A stretch of DNA of 64,000 nucleotides from CAVVKW01 sp963749035 (GTDB taxonomy: Bacteria > Verrucomicrobiota > Verrucomicrobiia > Chthoniobacterales > JAATET01). Under the pieces are notes generated by a model. That model had not been told where the DNA came from. It searched no databases and saw only the letters and a program-made list of their open reading frames with translations. Every line of letters starts with the position of its first letter. Position 1 is the stretch's first letter. The DNA is taken from NCBI GenBank assembly GCA_963749035.1, contig CAVVKW010000001.1, forward strand, positions 186,001-250,000, given 5' to 3'. The translations under genes were made by a program, and so were the position numbers. This document shows positions 62,033 through 64,000 of this stretch, piece by piece.

Positions 62033-64000
62033 TTATTCGGAGTCGTTCCCGACAGTTCTCCTTCGAGCAAGATAATAGATGACCGGATAGATGAGGAGTT
62101 CCAGCAGAAAGCTCGTCGCCAAGCCACCGATCATGGGGACAGCTAGGCGGCGCATGGTGTCGGCTCCCGCGCCAGTCGCCCAGAGAAGCGGCAGCAGGCC
62201 GGTGAAGGTGGACATGACCGTCATCGTCTTGGGGCGGATGCGTTTGACCGCGCCGTCGTGGACGGCGGTCCAAAGGTCCGCGACTGTGTTGAGTTTCCCT
62301 TCTTCGCGGAAGCGGTTGTAGCTGGTGTCGAGGTAGAGGAGCATCACGGCTCCGGTCTCGGCATCGAGACCGGCCAACGCGATCAGCCCGACCCAGACGG
62401 CGAGCGACAGGTCGTAGTCCATGAACCACAGGAACCAGATCGCGCCGATCAGCGAGAACGGGACGGCGAGTAGGATGATCGACACGCGCAGCCAGCTTCG
62501 CGTGGAGAGGTAGAGGAGGAGAACGATGCCGACGAGCGCGAGAGGAATCGCAATGCGGAGTCGGGCGTTGGCCTCCTGCATGTATTCGTATTGCCCTGAC
62601 CAGACGACGGTCACGCCGGGCGGCAGCGGGACGGCCCGAGCGACGACTTGCTGGGCACGTTCGACGTAGGTGCCGATGTCGATGTCGGCGATGTCCACGT
62701 AGACCCAGCTCGTGAGGCGGGCATTCTCGCTCTTCACCATCGGCGGGCCTTTGCGGATCGAGATGTCGGCGAGTTGGGCGAGCGGGACCTGTGCGCCGGA
62801 CGGCGTGGCGACGAGGGTTTGCCGGACGGACTCGATGGTGTCGCGGAGTTCCGATGGGTAGCGGACGTTGACCGGGTAGCGCTCCAACCCCTCGATGGTG
62901 GAGGTGACGGTCATCCCGCCGAGCGCGGTCATGATGACATCCTGCACGTCGCCGACGACGAGGCCGTAGCGCGCGATCTCGTCGCGATTGATCTCGATGT
63001 CGAAGTAATTGCCGCCGACGCTTTTCTCGGGAAACGCGCTGGTCGTGTTCGGACTGGTAAGTGGATCGGACTTCAACGCGTTGGCCGCTGCGTTGGCCAG
63101 ACCGGCCAGCTCGGTGAGATCGGACCCCATGAACTTGATGCCGATCGGGGTGCGGATGCCGGTGGAGAGCATGTCGATGCGGGTGCGGATCGGCATGGTC
63201 CAGGCGTTGGTCAGGCCGGGGATCTGGACGGCGTCGTTCATGCCGGGAACCCGAAGTTCACCGCCCTCGCCGTCGGGCACGTTGTAGCCAAAGATAATCT
63301 CGTCGTTCGTGATCGGGCGGATGGAGGGCAGGACTTTCCTAGGCAGCCACTGCGCCCACGCGGGCCAGCCGTCGTAGAATCGCGGCTCCCTTACCTGCCG
63401 CCACTTCGATTTGTCGCGATGCAGCGTGATCGTGGTCTCGATCATCGACATGGGAGCCGGATCGGTGGCCGTTTCGGCGCGACCGATTTTTCCGAAGACG
63501 GCTGCGACCTCGGGGAATTGCGCGATGAGTTTGTCGGTCTGCTGGAGGATTTCCTTCGCTTTGGTCACGCCGATTCCGGGATCGGTCGTGGGCATGTAGA
63601 GGAGATCGCCTTCTTCGAGCGGCGGCATGAATTCGCTGCCGAGTTGGCTGAAGGGATACCAGGTCGCGGCAAGCAGACCGACGGCGGCGAGGAGCGTGAG
63701 CCATTTGAACCGCATGACGAAGGCGAACGCGGGATTGTAGATCACCTCGAGGATGCGGCTGATCGGGTTGCGCTCTTCATCGGGGATTCGCTGGGGGAGC
63801 AGGACGAGCGCGCTGAGAAGTGTCCACCCACCGGCCAGAATCCATCGTGACATATCGATGCCGGGCAACGGGATGACGAGGAGCAGGATCGCGGGCGCAA
63901 GGATAATCCCGAAATAGGTGATCAATCGGCGGCGCCGACTCCAGGTCGTCGGCAGAGTCCGCTCGGTGATGAAGAACGTCATGAGGACGGGGATCACGGT
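62033..64000 (-). CDS. cusA: CusA/CzcA-type heavy-metal RND efflux pump, truncated by the window
   Basis: The C-terminal 650 or so residues of an HME-RND inner-membrane pump, the start lying beyond 64000. Visible features are a periplasmic region with PLEEGDLLYMPTTDPGIG, VPDGEGGELRVPGMNDAVQI and GIKFMGSDLTELAG, then transmembrane stretches ending VPMIGGLATSFLLELLIYPVIYY and LIALAGLDAETGAVMLLYLD (the Cus/Czc-type loop). It would export monovalent Cu/Ag or divalent metals with a membrane-fusion partner and outer-membrane channel, which would be further right. It follows the histidine kinase gene at 10 bp, on the same strand. Confidence 0.9.
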   Translation of the reverse strand, partial: TVIPVLMTFFITERTLPTTWSRRRRLITYFGIILAPAILLLVIPLPGIDMSRWILAGGWTLLSALVLLPQRIPDEERNPISRILEVIYNPAFAFVMRFKWLTLLAAVGLLAATWYPFSQLGSEFMPPLEEGDLLYMPTTDPGIGVTKAKEILQQTDKLIAQFPEVAAVFGKIGRAETATDPAPMSMIETTITLHRDKSKWRQVREPRFYDGWPAWAQWLPRKVLPSIRPITNDEIIFGYNVPDGEGGELRVPGMNDAVQIPGLTNAWTMPIRTRIDMLSTGIRTPIGIKFMGSDLTELAGLANAAANALKSDPLTSPNTTSAFPEKSVGGNYFDIEINRDEIARYGLVVGDVQDVIMTALGGMTVTSTIEGLERYPVNVRYPSELRDTIESVRQTLVATPSGAQVPLAQLADISIRKGPPMVKSENARLTSWVYVDIADIDIGTYVERAQQVVARAVPLPPGVTVVWSGQYEYMQEANARLRIAIPLALVGIVLLLYLSTRSWLRVSIILLAVPFSLIGAIWFLWFMDYDLSLAVWVGLIALAGLDAETGAVMLLYLDTSYNRFREEGKLNTVADLWTAVHDGAVKRIRPKTMTVMSTFTGLLPLLWATGAGADTMRRLAVPMIGGLATSFLLELLIYPVIYYLARRRTVGNDSE

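Larger units (their letters stand above)
43954..64000. mobile_element. Integrative element (ICE-like), right end outside the window
   Basis: The region has a tRNA-Gly 3' fragment at its left edge, a tyrosine integrase and excisionase-like gene next to it, three defence-type cargo modules, a VirB-like secretion operon with a single-strand-binding protein, and metal-efflux cargo. Together these define an integrative conjugative or mobilisable element. Relaxase, coupling ATPase and VirB11 genes are not in view. The right boundary and intact tRNA are predicted beyond 64000. Confidence 0.75.

Overview
This is about 64 kb of a GC-rich bacterial chromosome that reads like a member of the Verrucomicrobiota, possibly Opitutia or a relative. 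The clues are PEP-CTERM sorting tails, several H-X9-DG-type secreted pseudopilins, sulfatases beside GH106-like and GH99-like glycosidases, and a small membrane protein of a type I associate with this phylum. The taxonomic call is inference from gene content; there is no rRNA gene in the window.

Layout. (1) 1-2217: the leader-distal part of a CRISPR array with type I-C-like repeats (33 repeats, 32 complete spacers). It is open at the left edge; leader and cas genes are out of view. (2) 2.4-20.2 kb: mostly housekeeping genes. These are an MFS transporter, an exbB-exbD-def overlapping operon, a DUF2334 deacetylase, ftsH, a pseudopilin / PEP-CTERM / MFS-spermidine-synthase-like run, a Phd/PIN toxin-antitoxin pair, a minus-strand run ruvA-(ATP-grasp-like)-accB-accC-thiE, and an esterase. 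(3) 20.2-43.7 kb: a glycan-utilisation region with a GH106-like enzyme, two sulfatases, a GH99/WbsX-like enzyme, an orphan 720-residue protein coupled to it, a GPH-type sugar transporter, two paralogous secreted beta-repeat proteins, an SGNH hydrolase, a pseudopilin, a TIM-barrel glycosidase and a LacI-family regulator.

The most informative non-coding signal is a 16-bp near-palindrome, consensus YACRTAACSTTWNKTA (ideal form TACGTAACGTTACGTA). It occurs seven times, each time 0-102 bp upstream of a gene in this region, including all the strongest glycan genes and the region around the LacI gene. The central CG step and dyad symmetry fit a LacI-family operator, so the region can be read as one regulon for a probably sulfated, deoxyhexose-containing polysaccharide.

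(4) 43.95 kb to the right edge: an integrative element. A 3' fragment of a tRNA-Gly gene (minus strand) sits immediately left of a tyrosine recombinase. Next come an excisionase-like gene, three defence-type modules (a TIR-like protein; a PARP-like protein with a small partner; a GHKL ATPase fused to a Shedu-like nuclease domain), a tightly overlapping minus-strand VirB2-VirB10-type conjugation operon headed by an XRE regulator, and a LytS/LytTR two-component pair beside a CusA-type heavy-metal efflux pump that runs off the window. By geometry the intact tRNA-Gly should lie beyond the right edge. No relaxase, coupling protein or VirB11 is seen here; they may lie further right.
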